The notes beneath the pieces are model-generated. The model worked only from the letters and a program-made list of their open reading frames with translations. It made no database searches and was not told the origin of the DNA. Made by a program: the position numbers and the translations under genes. This document shows positions 32,994 through 41,055 of a DNA stretch of 62,760 nucleotides, one piece after another. Origin of the DNA: a virus; the IMG/VR virus record IMGVR_UViG_3300044707_000497, positions 1 through 62,760 of that record. One strand, written 5' to 3'. The stretch's first letter is position 1. Every line of letters begins with the position of its first letter.

Positions 32994-33626
32994 ATGACAA
33001 CTACAACAGCACCAGCAATTAAGAAAATAAACCTCGGAGGCATTGCCACCAAGAAAGAGGGCAGCAAGACAAGCTACCCCACTCTGCCTGATCCATGCGG
33101 CGATGTCGCCAAGTTGACGAGCGACATTGTCAATGAAACCCGAGAGATTGAAGCCATAGAGGCCAGCATCGGCATCAAGACAAGGGAGTTGAAGGCTCTT
33201 GCTCAAGACTTCTACTTCAACCACCACCACAACAAGCATGATGTTCCATCAAGCGTGGAGGCTGTCGGAGTGAACAGTGAGAAAGTGCTTATCAGTATCC
33301 AAAACCGATACGCAACTCTGGCCGACGAAACTCCTATCATAGAGGTGCTTGGCGAGGAGCGCACGGCGCAGTTCTTCCGGCAGTCCTTCGAGCTAAAGAT
33401 TGACGGCGACAAGATTCCCGCCGACAGCGCCGAGTCGCTTATTATGGCGGTGCAAGCATTGTTCGCTGAATACAATGCAACCGAAGCGTTGACAGCCAAG
33501 GCCGTCATCAAGCCGACATCGGAGTTCCACGCCGCACGCCACACGGCGCTGTCGGTAGAGGAGAACATGGCCGTCGAACGGGTTTGCCCCGCTCGCATTG
33601 CACTCAGCACGAAAGGACGGAAATGA
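32994..33626 (+). CDS. Hypothetical protein with coiled-coil
   Basis: 210 residues. A flexible Thr/Lys start (TAPAIKKINLGGIATKKEGS), a helix DIVNETREIEAIEASIGIKT, a His-rich loop (FNHHHNKHDVPSS) and a C-terminal alpha/beta part (DETPIIEVLGEERTAQFFRQ). Unknown; it heads a block behind a motif-bearing leader shared with the gene at 37502. Confidence 0.65.
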   Translation: MTTTTAPAIKKINLGGIATKKEGSKTSYPTLPDPCGDVAKLTSDIVNETREIEAIEASIGIKTRELKALAQDFYFNHHHNKHDVPSSVEAVGVNSEKVLISIQNRYATLADETPIIEVLGEERTAQFFRQSFELKIDGDKIPADSAESLIMAVQALFAEYNATEALTAKAVIKPTSEFHAARHTALSVEENMAVERVCPARIALSTKGRK

Positions 33627-33865
33627 AACTCATTAAGTTCACACAAGTTGTAAAAAGCCGTGAAGAGTATCCCGTTTACATAAACCCAGATACCGTGTCC
33701 AGAGTCCGAATCTTGACTCGCCATGAGAAACTATCGGCGGCCCCCGAGGCGACCACCTACCTCGTTATGGGCAGTGCCAGTATTCATCTCAGCGAGAGCT
33801 TAGAGGAAGTCATTGCCGCGCTCACATCACCCACCTTAGCAACCCGATTAGCATCAAAACTATGA
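33623..33865 (+). CDS. Hypothetical protein
   Basis: 80 residues, ATGA-coupled. The pattern MKLIKFTQVVKSREEYPVYI, NPDTVSRVRI and YLVMGSASIHLSESLEEVIA is that of small single-domain proteins (flagellar FlbD-like fold) often seen in phages. Role unknown. Confidence 0.62.
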   Translation: MKLIKFTQVVKSREEYPVYINPDTVSRVRILTRHEKLSAAPEATTYLVMGSASIHLSESLEEVIAALTSPTLATRLASKL

Positions 33866-34017
33866 ACGACGACGACGGTTACGACCTGAGCAGCGAGATT
33901 GAGGAGGAGCGCCGAGAGCGTTACTTCCACAAATGCGCCATGCGCGACATGGATCAAGGCATCCGCCCTACTTACTGGGATGAACCGGAAAAGGAGGAAG
34001 ACAATGAAGATGTATGA
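33862..34017 (+). CDS. Small acidic protein
   Basis: 51 residues: DDDGYDLSSEIEEERRERYF, then CAMRDMDQGIRPTYWDEPEK. Coupled to both neighbours. Unknown. Confidence 0.55.
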   Translation: MNDDDGYDLSSEIEEERRERYFHKCAMRDMDQGIRPTYWDEPEKEEDNEDV

Positions 34018-34192
34018 AGTTGACATCCTCGTTACGGGAACGCGCCGAGAGATTTACCACATCCTCGCCGAGTCTCAAGAATCCGCTGTCAATCAAGCCG
34101 TGGAGGGTTTGGTGCATGCGTATAATGAAAATTATGAGCCTCAAGACCATAGCCGCGAACTCTACGCAGTAGAGGAGATCGAGTCTAAATGA
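34004..34192 (+). CDS. Small hypothetical protein
   Basis: 62 residues from ATG 34004, overlapping the end of the previous gene by 14 nt. MYEVDILVTGTRREIYHILA then a helix (ESQESAVNQAVEGLVHA). The strand-helix layout is shared with those at 39357, 39735 and 41052, a recurrent small fold in this genome. Confidence 0.6.
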   Translation: MKMYEVDILVTGTRREIYHILAESQESAVNQAVEGLVHAYNENYEPQDHSRELYAVEEIESK

Positions 34193-34806
34193 AGCCTCCA
34201 TCCTACCCGCTGCGTCCGATCAACGGCGGTCCTCTCCCTAGGGCGAGGATCAAGCCGGGGGTCTGGAGCTATGAACCAAAGATTAACGGATGGCGTGCAG
34301 TAGTGAACACGCAAACCGGAGAAATGTGGAACCGCAAAGGCGAGCGCCTGTCAATAGAGAAGGAGTTCGCCGAGGTTCTTGACACCCTGCGATCTGCAAG
34401 TCTGCCCGAGTCGATGACTTGGTTGGACTGCGAGGCGCTAGAGCGTCGCCACAATGTCGGTCGCGGTAGCCTTGTCGTTCTCGACTATATGCCGACGAGA
34501 TACGACAAGACTACCTACTTGCAGCGCCGTGAGGTTATCCGCCTGGCGCTGTGCAACACCCCCGCCTGGGAAGCCTGGCGTGTGGAGGACTGCCCTAGGG
34601 AGAACAAGCTAATGTTCCTTGACTGCTGTTATGACGACGGCGGCAAGGCTGCGGCTTGGGATCACTTGCAGCGCCTCAACACCCGCTTCCATGCGGAACT
34701 CTTTGAGGGGTTGGTCGCAAAACGCACCGACTCCCTCTATCCCCCACAACTCCGATCACCCAGCTTGGAGTTTCCGCTGTGGGTTAAACACCGCTGGGAA
34801 TTTTAG
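34189..34806 (+). CDS. Minimal ATP-dependent DNA ligase (nucleotidyltransferase domain only)
   Basis: 205 residues. Motif I is EPKINGWRA with the adenylated Lys at K31. Motif III-like WLDCEALERR, motif IV EGLVAKR (about 173-179) and motif V WVKHRW (K200) follow in the right order. No OB-fold follows, so this is a minimal ligase domain. It would seal nicks in replicating or recombining phage DNA. Lack of the OB-fold is unusual for a functional ligase and suggests a partner or a reduced clamp. Confidence 0.78.
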   Translation: MKPPSYPLRPINGGPLPRARIKPGVWSYEPKINGWRAVVNTQTGEMWNRKGERLSIEKEFAEVLDTLRSASLPESMTWLDCEALERRHNVGRGSLVVLDYMPTRYDKTTYLQRREVIRLALCNTPAWEAWRVEDCPRENKLMFLDCCYDDGGKAAAWDHLQRLNTRFHAELFEGLVAKRTDSLYPPQLRSPSLEFPLWVKHRWEF

Positions 34807-34818
34807 AAAGAAAACCGA

Positions 34819-35013
34819 ATGAAAAAGCTATCTAAAGAATACTACTGGGAGCTTGCCCAGTTCTGCATGGATTACCACGGAGGCCAATGGTCTCGCGGAT
34901 ACCGCCTGCTTTGCAGGCTCTCCCCCTCAAACTGGCCCTCTTCCCTCTCCGAAGAGTTAAGAGAGTCGGAGGCATATCAATGGCTCGTGGATAACTACGC
35001 CAACAAGGTATGA
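34819..35013 (+). CDS. Small hypothetical protein
   Basis: 64 residues, helical: MKKLSKEYYWELAQFCMDYH, then SNWPSSLSEELRESEAYQWL. Coupled to the next gene by ATGA. Unknown. Confidence 0.58.
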   Translation: MKKLSKEYYWELAQFCMDYHGGQWSRGYRLLCRLSPSNWPSSLSEELRESEAYQWLVDNYANKV

Positions 35014-35204
35014 GCGCCGACCTCCACGACCTCTACACAGTCACTTGTGAAGAACTCCCACACCCTGAACCCCTAGCGTATTACGACGGGGCTCTCGGTT
35101 ACGAAGCTTATGTGTGTCGCAAGTGCGGCACATATTTCGACCACTACGGTCAACAGAAACCCGACGATTGGAGCCTACGCTTCATCGGCAAAACAAAACC
35201 ATGA
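35010..35204 (+). CDS. Small protein with CxxC motif
   Basis: 64 residues with VCRKCGTYFDHYG, a half zinc ribbon, after an acidic N-terminus. It may pair with a second protein or dimerise to bind zinc. Unknown. Confidence 0.58.
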   Translation: MSADLHDLYTVTCEELPHPEPLAYYDGALGYEAYVCRKCGTYFDHYGQQKPDDWSLRFIGKTKP

Positions 35205-35362
35205 ACACAGCAGAAGCAGAAGCAGCCGCCCTCGCCACGCTCAACAAAGCCGCCGAACAATTATACAACATTGAAGGCGATCAATGGCAGGAGGCTTATG
35301 AAATGATTGAAGCCGTAATAAATAAACTAAACCCAACCAATGAAAACCAAAAAGACACCTAA
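35201..35362 (+). CDS. Small helical protein
   Basis: 53 residues from the coupled ATG at 35201: Ala-rich helix AEAEAAALATLNKAAEQLYN, then QEAYEMIEAVINKLNP. Unknown. Confidence 0.55.
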   Translation: MNTAEAEAAALATLNKAAEQLYNIEGDQWQEAYEMIEAVINKLNPTNENQKDT

Positions 35363-35750
35363 CCCCGCGTCGGTTGCACGCCGCGCCATGCTAACAGAAC
35401 TCGCTAACCAAGCGTCAGCTATGACACCGGAGGAACTCAAAGCATTCCTCCCTGTGGATGTGATGACTATTGAGAAGAAACCACTCAGCCCCAAGAACAC
35501 CTACCTCGTCCTCAACCAGTTGAAGACCGCTACCATAGTCGGCGGCTATGACCAATGGAAGAACGCTGGGCGTTTTGTTCGCAAGGGTGCCAAGTCCCTC
35601 GGAATCTGGGTTCCCTTGAAGCCAAGAACCAGTGCAACAACCCCTGATCCCACCCCTGATGAGAAGAAACCAACCTTTCGGTTCACTTTCGCGAGTGTCT
35701 TTGACATCTCACAAACTGAACCAGTGCAGCAAGAAGCAAAGAACAACTGA
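35340..35750 (+). CDS. ArdC N-terminal-like ssDNA-binding (possible anti-restriction) protein
   Basis: 136 residues. The core LSPKNTYLVLNQLKTATIVG, then YDQWKNAGRFVRKGAKSLGI and WVPL, ending FRFTFASVFDISQTEP, follows the ArdC N-terminal pattern (N..L.LQ...A..V.G...W...GR.VRKG.K...I..P, ending VFDvsQT). ArdC proteins bind single-stranded DNA and protect incoming DNA from type I restriction. Here the C-terminal zinc protease domain is absent, so only the DNA-binding half is kept. Confidence 0.72.
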   Translation: MKTKKTPNPASVARRAMLTELANQASAMTPEELKAFLPVDVMTIEKKPLSPKNTYLVLNQLKTATIVGGYDQWKNAGRFVRKGAKSLGIWVPLKPRTSATTPDPTPDEKKPTFRFTFASVFDISQTEPVQQEAKNN

Positions 35751-35751
35751 T

Positions 35752-35943
35752 ATGAGATACACCGTCATCATTGCCGATAGCGACTTTGAATTCGACTCAG
35801 CCATTCAAGCCGTTTGGATATTCGATACAGTCGAAGCCGCCAATCAATACGCGGCGGAATGGAACCGAGCAGAGCGCACCAAAGCGTTCTCTGAAGACCG
35901 CGACCAGACTGCTTTTGCGAATATATTTGTAGCTAACAATTAA
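35752..35943 (+). CDS. Small hypothetical protein
   Basis: 63 residues from ATG 35752. MRYTVIIADSDFEFDSAIQA, then a helix around EAANQYAAEWNRAERTKAFS. Unknown. Confidence 0.58.
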   Translation: MRYTVIIADSDFEFDSAIQAVWIFDTVEAANQYAAEWNRAERTKAFSEDRDQTAFANIFVANN

Positions 35944-35980
35944 CCCCAGAACACAAAACCACAACCATAGAAACAAAACC

Positions 35981-37453
35981 ATGCCAACAACATCACTAAC
36001 ACCAACAGAAATCGACGGCCTCAACTACGACGCCGCCAAGAAAGAGGTCTATGCCTGCGGATTCAAGGGCACATGGATCGCTAACGCCAACAGCGCAACG
36101 CTCAGGTCTCTTCTCAAGGGAGAGGTTGACCCCATCGAAGCTGCAACCATCACCCTCAACGCGATGGCAACCAAGAGCGGAGGGACGCCAGCGCCTATCA
36201 TCAGTGCTGCTGCTCCTACGCCGCCGCCCGCTCCTGCCCCAGCGGCTCCTGTCTCACTCGACGGGATGTTCGGTGCAGCCATCGGCGCTGCGGTTGACGC
36301 CCACCTCAAGGGTATCCACGACCGACTCGACGAGATCAGCGACGCCGTCGGCTCCACGCCGCCTGACATCGAGGATCGCTTGCAGAAAGTGCAAGACACC
36401 GTCTTGAGTCAGTGCAGCGTGATTGACAGTTCGCTCGAAACCTTGAAGACAAAGATCGCTGACGCGCTCGCCACAGGTGGCGCTGCTGCTGCGCGTGTCA
36501 TCGCTCCCATCCTCGGGGTCGCCGCGAGCGGCACGCTCGACCCAATCAAGCGTGCCCTAGAGTATTACTGCGCCCCAGGCGCATCGCTCAAACCAGTCCT
36601 GGTCAAAGGCGGCCCTGGCTCTGGTAAAACCTACGCCGCTCGCGAGCATGGCAAGTCCTTCGACCGCTATGTTGAGATCGGCGTTTACCCTGAGACTCAG
36701 TCCAGCGACTTGATCGGCTACATGACTCCTGTGGAGCCTTGGGTTGACGGCCCGCTCACCGACGCGTTCCGCGCTGCGGCTGCGGGTCAGCGTGTCTTGC
36801 TTGTCATCGACGAGCTTTACCGCGCCAGCGGCCCCGCCCGTCAGTGCTTGCTCACGCCGCTTGTCCCAGCGGTAATTGATGACAAGTCCTACTACCGCCT
36901 CCGCACAGGCAAGCCTGTTGTTGACTCGGTCACGGGTGCCACGACAAGCGAGGTGCTTCTTGCTCCGCAAGAAAACCTTGCCATCGTTGCCACGACCAAT
37001 GTCGGCGGCAAGTTCGATGTCAGCCCTGCTGATCCGGCTGAGAAGGAACGCTTTGTTCCTGTCCATGTTGAGGTGCAAGAGTCCAAGCTGCGCGGTATCC
37101 TCGATTCGTGGACTACTGCGAAGGGTTTCAACCCCTTTGTCACTGATGCGGTCGTCAAGTTCTGGAAGGCGTGCAAGGTTCTTGTCGCTGACAACTTCCT
37201 TGAGCAGTGCCCTTCCACTCGCATCCTCTCCGAGGCGTTGAAATACAGTAGGGACGAGGCTGATGTTCCAAACCGCATCCTCGACATGGGCTTGCACATC
37301 TGGGTTGCCGAGACCCTCGACGGTCTGCCCGAGCCCGAGCAGTGCAAGCGCGTAGTCGATGCGTTGCGGGGTGCATTCCCTGCCTTCAAGCCCGAACCCA
37401 CCGGAGACCCTGCAATCGACGCAATAATCCTGCCGACTCCATCTCCATTCTGA
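35981..37453 (+). CDS. CobS/MoxR-like AAA+ ATPase
   Basis: 490 residues. An N-terminal helical domain, a Pro/Ala linker (TPPPAPAPAAP, about 83-94) and a coiled-coil region precede a AAA+ core. Walker A is KGGPGSGKTYAA (about 208-218), Walker B LLVIDELYR (about 274-282), followed by an insertion and sensor 1 IVATTN (about 336-341). MoxR/CobS ATPases work with VWA-domain partners as metal-insertion or remodelling chaperones; the VWA gene is two genes downstream. The A/C-rich leader has no Shine-Dalgarno. Confidence 0.82.
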   Translation: MPTTSLTPTEIDGLNYDAAKKEVYACGFKGTWIANANSATLRSLLKGEVDPIEAATITLNAMATKSGGTPAPIISAAAPTPPPAPAPAAPVSLDGMFGAAIGAAVDAHLKGIHDRLDEISDAVGSTPPDIEDRLQKVQDTVLSQCSVIDSSLETLKTKIADALATGGAAAARVIAPILGVAASGTLDPIKRALEYYCAPGASLKPVLVKGGPGSGKTYAAREHGKSFDRYVEIGVYPETQSSDLIGYMTPVEPWVDGPLTDAFRAAAAGQRVLLVIDELYRASGPARQCLLTPLVPAVIDDKSYYRLRTGKPVVDSVTGATTSEVLLAPQENLAIVATTNVGGKFDVSPADPAEKERFVPVHVEVQESKLRGILDSWTTAKGFNPFVTDAVVKFWKACKVLVADNFLEQCPSTRILSEALKYSRDEADVPNRILDMGLHIWVAETLDGLPEPEQCKRVVDALRGAFPAFKPEPTGDPAIDAIILPTPSPF

Positions 37454-37461
37454 TTCAGGTG

Positions 37462-37501
37462 TAAGAACCGTTCCCCTCAGAACACAACCAAAACCATAAC
37501 C
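37462..37501 (+). promoter_or_regulatory. Motif plus shared A/C-rich leader
   Basis: TAAGAACCGT (37462-37471) starts a leader that shares a 25-nt identical core with the leader before 32994, ending at the ATG of 37502. Confidence 0.55.
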
Positions 37502-37705
37502 ATGTATTACGGAAAAAATAATAGCCAACCTTCAGACAACGGCAGCACACGCCGTTACGACCCCTCAAGAGCGCAACTAGAAGACAGCTTGCATTGGGCG
37601 CGGAAAAAAGAAGAGCGCGTTTGGGGGAGTGGAGAACACGAAGCCGCCCGCGCCGAAGTTCAACGCCTTGAAGCAGCCATCTTAAAAACAACCAACAAGA
37701 AATAA
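37502..37705 (+). CDS. Small hypothetical protein between the ATPase and VWA genes
   Basis: 67 residues, polar: MYYGKNNSQPSDNGSTRRYD, then a charged helix (ARKKEERVWGSGEHEAARAE). It may be an accessory of the AAA+/VWA pair by position only. Confidence 0.58.
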   Translation: MYYGKNNSQPSDNGSTRRYDPSRAQLEDSLHWARKKEERVWGSGEHEAARAEVQRLEAAILKTTNKK

Positions 37706-37720
37706 ACCAACAAGAAATAA
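37691..37720 (+). repeat. Perfect 15-bp tandem duplication
   Basis: ACCAACAAGAAATAA occurs at 37691-37705 (ending the previous gene with its TAA) and again at 37706-37720 (forming the next leader). A recent slippage duplication is the simple explanation. Confidence 0.85.
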
Positions 37721-37723
37721 ACC

Positions 37724-39286
37724 ATGCCAACTGCAACATTAAGAATACGACGCGAAGTTGATGACCACCACATCGGCTACCGCACCAAGGGCACACTGCC
37801 CGAAACCTACGACTTGCGCTGGGACAAAGCATCTCAGACGGGTTGCTGGCGCTACGACCACGCATCCAAGCGCCATGTCATATCAATTAGCCCTGATGCC
37901 TACAATGTCATTGCTGACAAGGGTCTGACCCGATGCCAGACCGAGCTATACAAGAACATCTACGAGCATGAGGCATCGCACTCGCTCTACACCACCAAGC
38001 ATCTCAAAGACCTTGGCGACACGCTCAAGGCCGAGAAGATTCCGTGGCGGTTGATGAACCTCTTCGAGGATGTCCGCATCGAGCGTCTGTGGTGGGTTCA
38101 CCAGCGATCCAAGAAACACTGGCGCTGGACTCGCTGGACCAAACATCCCGCCGACATCATGACGGTGACTCCGACCCAGTTGCTTTTCCGTTTCAAGTGC
38201 GGCGATGTGGGGCGCAGACCCCCTAGGGCGCTGATGTCGTATCGTGCGCTCCCGTTCTTTGACAAGGTCTGGAACTACTTCAACCGTATCGTGTGCCTTG
38301 CCCGTATCAAATGCACCACAAACGAGTTGCTACCTGTCCTCAAAGACTGGCTCAAGGATTTCCCTGAGACTGGTGACGACACCATTGAGGCAGAGGGCGG
38401 CGATGGAACTGGTGATCTGGCCGAGGCTGTCGCCAAGGATGGCGGCAAGGTCGAGGACGTCAAGGGCGGTGCCCCAGCCCCCGCGCCTGCCCCTGTTGAC
38501 GACCCCTCTCACGCCAAGGGTGGCGCTACTGACGAAGGTGTCGCACCGAAGTCTATGATCCGCAACGAGCCCGTTGTTGCGCGTCAGGTTGCGAAGATGC
38601 TCGCCAGTGCGTTCCGCGCCTTCGGCCCGACCAAGGCACCCACATCCAACCCGTCAAAGCGACTCAACCTCAAAGGTCTGTTGCGCGGTGACTGGAGCCT
38701 CCCGTTTGTTGGCAAGACGATTGCCGACAACGGTGCCCCATACATCTCGCTGATCTTTGACGGCAGCGGCTCGATGTCCGGTCAGTTGGCTTACCTCGAC
38801 CGCGAGAGGCGCAACGAGTGCCGCGCCGCCGATGCTGGCCGCGTCTTGGTTCGCGCCCTATCCGACCTCGCATCCAAGGGTCACATCCAAGGCAAGGTTT
38901 ACTTGTCCGGCTGTCTCGGAGTCATGGCCGAGTTCCCACTTCCTGTTAAGGATGTGAAGAACTTCGCTGTCCTCTGGGGCAACGATTGCAGTGAGGGCAT
39001 CGGCATCACGTTGAGCCCAACTGCTACGACGGGGTATAAGTCAGCGTTCCACGAGATCACCTCGAAGTCCAAGCTCGCTATCGTTTACACCGACGGCGAG
39101 ATCACCGACGCGCCGGTCAATCGCGCTGCGCTCAAAGCCAAGGGGCTTTACACCCTAGGGATTTGCTGCGCCTCCCGCGACAAAACTCCGTGTCTCAGGA
39201 AGCACTTCGATTCCTTCATCAGCCGCGACTCGCTCTTCGGTCTTGCCGATGCGCTTGTCCGGTTCCTCCGCAGCCGCAAATTCTAA
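37724..39286 (+). CDS. CobT-like protein: HExxH domain plus VWA domain
   Basis: 520 residues. The N-terminal half has an HExxH zincin-like motif, YEHEASHSLYT (about 80-90), and NLFEDVRIERLW (about 113-124), the pairing of motifs seen in CobT-type proteins. A Pro/Ala/Gly-rich linker follows (about 225-270). The C-terminal VWA domain has the MIDAS motif DGSGSMSG (about 348-355) and IVYTDGEITD (about 453-462). It should be the metal-dependent partner of the AAA+ ATPase at 35981-37453. Substrate unknown. Confidence 0.8.
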   Translation: MPTATLRIRREVDDHHIGYRTKGTLPETYDLRWDKASQTGCWRYDHASKRHVISISPDAYNVIADKGLTRCQTELYKNIYEHEASHSLYTTKHLKDLGDTLKAEKIPWRLMNLFEDVRIERLWWVHQRSKKHWRWTRWTKHPADIMTVTPTQLLFRFKCGDVGRRPPRALMSYRALPFFDKVWNYFNRIVCLARIKCTTNELLPVLKDWLKDFPETGDDTIEAEGGDGTGDLAEAVAKDGGKVEDVKGGAPAPAPAPVDDPSHAKGGATDEGVAPKSMIRNEPVVARQVAKMLASAFRAFGPTKAPTSNPSKRLNLKGLLRGDWSLPFVGKTIADNGAPYISLIFDGSGSMSGQLAYLDRERRNECRAADAGRVLVRALSDLASKGHIQGKVYLSGCLGVMAEFPLPVKDVKNFAVLWGNDCSEGIGITLSPTATTGYKSAFHEITSKSKLAIVYTDGEITDAPVNRAALKAKGLYTLGICCASRDKTPCLRKHFDSFISRDSLFGLADALVRFLRSRKF

Positions 39287-39292
39287 CCAATT

Positions 39293-39345
39293 ACGCATGG
39301 TCCCCTGTCGCCGTGAACAAGTGATTCACGGGGCAGGGGTTGCGT
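39293..39345 (+). other. Strong two-tier hairpin after the VWA gene
   Basis: ACGCA (39293-39297) pairs with TGCGT (39341-39345). Inside it CCCCTG pairs with CAGGGG and CCGTGAA with TTCACGG around a 7-nt loop. No T run follows, so it is more likely a 3'-end stabiliser or processing site than an intrinsic terminator. Confidence 0.65.
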
Positions 39346-39356
39346 GAACCTTTAAC

Positions 39357-39521
39357 ATGAAAACTTACCTAGTCACCATTAAATCCCAAGTCATCAAGAC
39401 AATAAAAGTCGAAGCCCCCTCCAGCGAGGAAGCCGAGATCGTAGCCCACGAGTTGTTCCACCATCACCCCGAGAACTCTGAGAAATACAACCAAGAAACA
39501 ATCAGCATCAACACATTATGA
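39357..39521 (+). CDS. Small hypothetical protein
   Basis: 54 residues: MKTYLVTIKSQVIKTIKVEA, then a helix (SSEEAEIVAHELFHHHPE). Same strand-helix layout as several neighbours. It is coupled to the next gene by ATGA. Confidence 0.6.
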   Translation: MKTYLVTIKSQVIKTIKVEAPSSEEAEIVAHELFHHHPENSEKYNQETISINTL

Positions 39522-39730
39522 AAATAGAAGAAGCAATCGCACAACTAATTCAAGAGAAAAACAACGGAACCAAGAGCATCATCTTGGCCTATTGGAAGGC
39601 CGACCTGTTCGACCGACAGGACGACTATGAATGGGAGTCCGACACCGAGTTAGTAGAGAATGAGATGGATTGGTCGAAAGCGCACGACCAAATGGACGAC
39701 CTGATCGGAAGCCTCAATGAAGAAGACTAA
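39518..39730 (+). CDS. Small acidic protein
   Basis: 70 residues, strongly acidic (YEWESDTELVENEMDWSK). Acidic phage proteins of this size may mimic DNA; that is speculation here. Confidence 0.58.
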   Translation: MKIEEAIAQLIQEKNNGTKSIILAYWKADLFDRQDDYEWESDTELVENEMDWSKAHDQMDDLIGSLNEED

Positions 39731-39734
39731 ACCT

Positions 39735-39941
39735 ATGAAAAATAAAAAATACGCAGTCATCGTCCACGCCGCAGCAGTCAACGAGTGGACATACGAAGTC
39801 CTCGCCACCTCGCAAAAGGAGGCCGAGAAAATCATCCGCGAAGGGTTGAAAGGCGACCGAGAGTTGCCCGACCCCACCAACTACGAACAGGGCAACGAGG
39901 TCGATGGCGAACTCGTAGTCGCTGACTCCTACGAAATCTAA
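39735..39941 (+). CDS. Small hypothetical protein
   Basis: 68 residues from ATG 39735; an ATG at 39717 is in frame. KYAVIVHAAAVNEWTYEVLA, then KEAEKIIREGLKGDRELPD: strand-helix-strand small protein, paralogue-like to 39357 and 41052. Confidence 0.58.
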   Translation: MKNKKYAVIVHAAAVNEWTYEVLATSQKEAEKIIREGLKGDRELPDPTNYEQGNEVDGELVVADSYEI

Positions 39942-39962
39942 AAACCTAAACAACAAAATAAT

Positions 39963-40202
39963 ATGAAAAATTGGAAAATATCCTTCGGAAAAATTGTCGA
40001 TCAAGACGATAAAGTTATCTGCGGCTTGCCCAAACGGGAAAACAACGATGCCGCCCACCTCATCGCCAGCGCCCCCGAGTTGCTGGATTCGCTGAAGGAC
40101 TTGGAAAATATCCTGTCCTGCAAACCATACGATAGGGACGAGCAAAAACTTTTGGTTATTGCCCGTGCCGCCATCGCCAAAGCGAAAGGAGAAATCAAAT
40201 GA
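39963..40202 (+). CDS. Small phage protein of the 'APELL' family, copy 1
   Basis: 79 residues with NDAAHLIASAPELLDSLKDL and VIARAAIAKAKGE. The next gene shares both blocks, so the two are paralogues. This family is common in phages and has no known function. Confidence 0.68.
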   Translation: MKNWKISFGKIVDQDDKVICGLPKRENNDAAHLIASAPELLDSLKDLENILSCKPYDRDEQKLLVIARAAIAKAKGEIK

Positions 40203-40522
40203 ACGCCCAACACACACCTGGCCCTTGGGCTGTCGCAGGCGAATCCTATAACGACCACGAAGCCTATGTTATTGAGGCGGGGGGCCGGACGATCTGTTGG
40301 ACTGCCAGCAGTTTAGACGATGCAGGTATCGAAGTTATCACCGCCGAAGACGATGCTAACGCCGATCTCATTGCTGCTGCTCCCGAGTTGCTTATCGCAC
40401 TAAAACAAATTGCAGATTGGGACCCCAGCGCAGCGCCAAGCGAACCAAAAGGCCTGTCGATTATCGACGCAATCGACATTGCCCGCGCTGCAATCGCCAA
40501 AGCGAAAGGAGAATCCAAATGA
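40199..40522 (+). CDS. Small phage protein of the 'APELL' family, copy 2
   Basis: 107 residues with HTPGPWAVAGESYNDHEAYV, NADLIAAAPELLIALKQIAD and IARAAIAKAKGE. It is adjacent to its paralogue and coupled by ATGA; a third relative is at 41765. Confidence 0.7.
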   Translation: MNAQHTPGPWAVAGESYNDHEAYVIEAGGRTICWTASSLDDAGIEVITAEDDANADLIAAAPELLIALKQIADWDPSAAPSEPKGLSIIDAIDIARAAIAKAKGESK

Positions 40523-40806
40523 CAACAATCCAAGGCGGCTTTCCCTATGAGGAAATCCGGCGACCAGATGGAGATTACTTCCAAAGTTGGAAGGAAGCTA
40601 AAGACGCAGGCTTTGACGACGACCAGATATGGTCAGTTACAACATCCGATGGTGACGATGGTTCCGAGTGGATTATTACCGGCCCGCCGCACCACTTCTG
40701 CAACCACATAGGTCATATCGCAACCCTAGAGCGACATGACCACAACACCTATTACGAAGAATGCTGGCTCACCGCAGAAGAAGCCGCAGAAAACGATGAA
40801 GACTAA
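40519..40806 (+). CDS. Hypothetical protein
   Basis: 95 residues from the coupled ATG at 40519. FPYEEIRRPDGDYFQSWKEA, PPHHFCNHIGHIATLERHDH and an acidic end. Clustered His/Cys could bind metal. Unknown. Confidence 0.62.
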   Translation: MTTIQGGFPYEEIRRPDGDYFQSWKEAKDAGFDDDQIWSVTTSDGDDGSEWIITGPPHHFCNHIGHIATLERHDHNTYYEECWLTAEEAAENDED

Positions 40807-40809
40807 ATT

Positions 40810-41055
40810 ATGAAACCATTAGAAACAATACAAACCGCTCTTGAAGCCTATGTTCAAGAGTGCCCATCCGAAGCAAAGTCCATCGACAAGGCGTGGGGCA
40901 AGGTAACACTTACCCTGCGCTGCGCCCTCGCCGACCTCGAAGGCATCATGCCCGAGTTCGATCCGAGCGGAGACAGAGAACACCCCGCTTGGAAAACCAT
41001 TAAAGACCTTAGAAAGCTAGGTGTTACCCTTCTCGGGAACCTTAAACAACAATGA
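40810..41055 (+). CDS. Small helical protein
   Basis: 81 residues: MKPLETIQTALEAYVQECPS, KAWGKVTLTLRCALADLEGI, then a basic helix. Coupled to the next gene. Unknown. Confidence 0.6.
   Translation: MKPLETIQTALEAYVQECPSEAKSIDKAWGKVTLTLRCALADLEGIMPEFDPSGDREHPAWKTIKDLRKLGVTLLGNLKQQ

Noticed and set aside
36049-36407. Overlapping frames on both strands in the Ala/Pro linker of the AAA+ gene
   Set aside because: They arise from biased GCC/CCT codons; they lack start signals and domain patterns.
36557-37528. 323-codon antisense frame opposite the AAA+ ATPase
   Set aside because: Walker A, Walker B and sensor motifs lie on the plus strand; the antisense frame is a composition effect.
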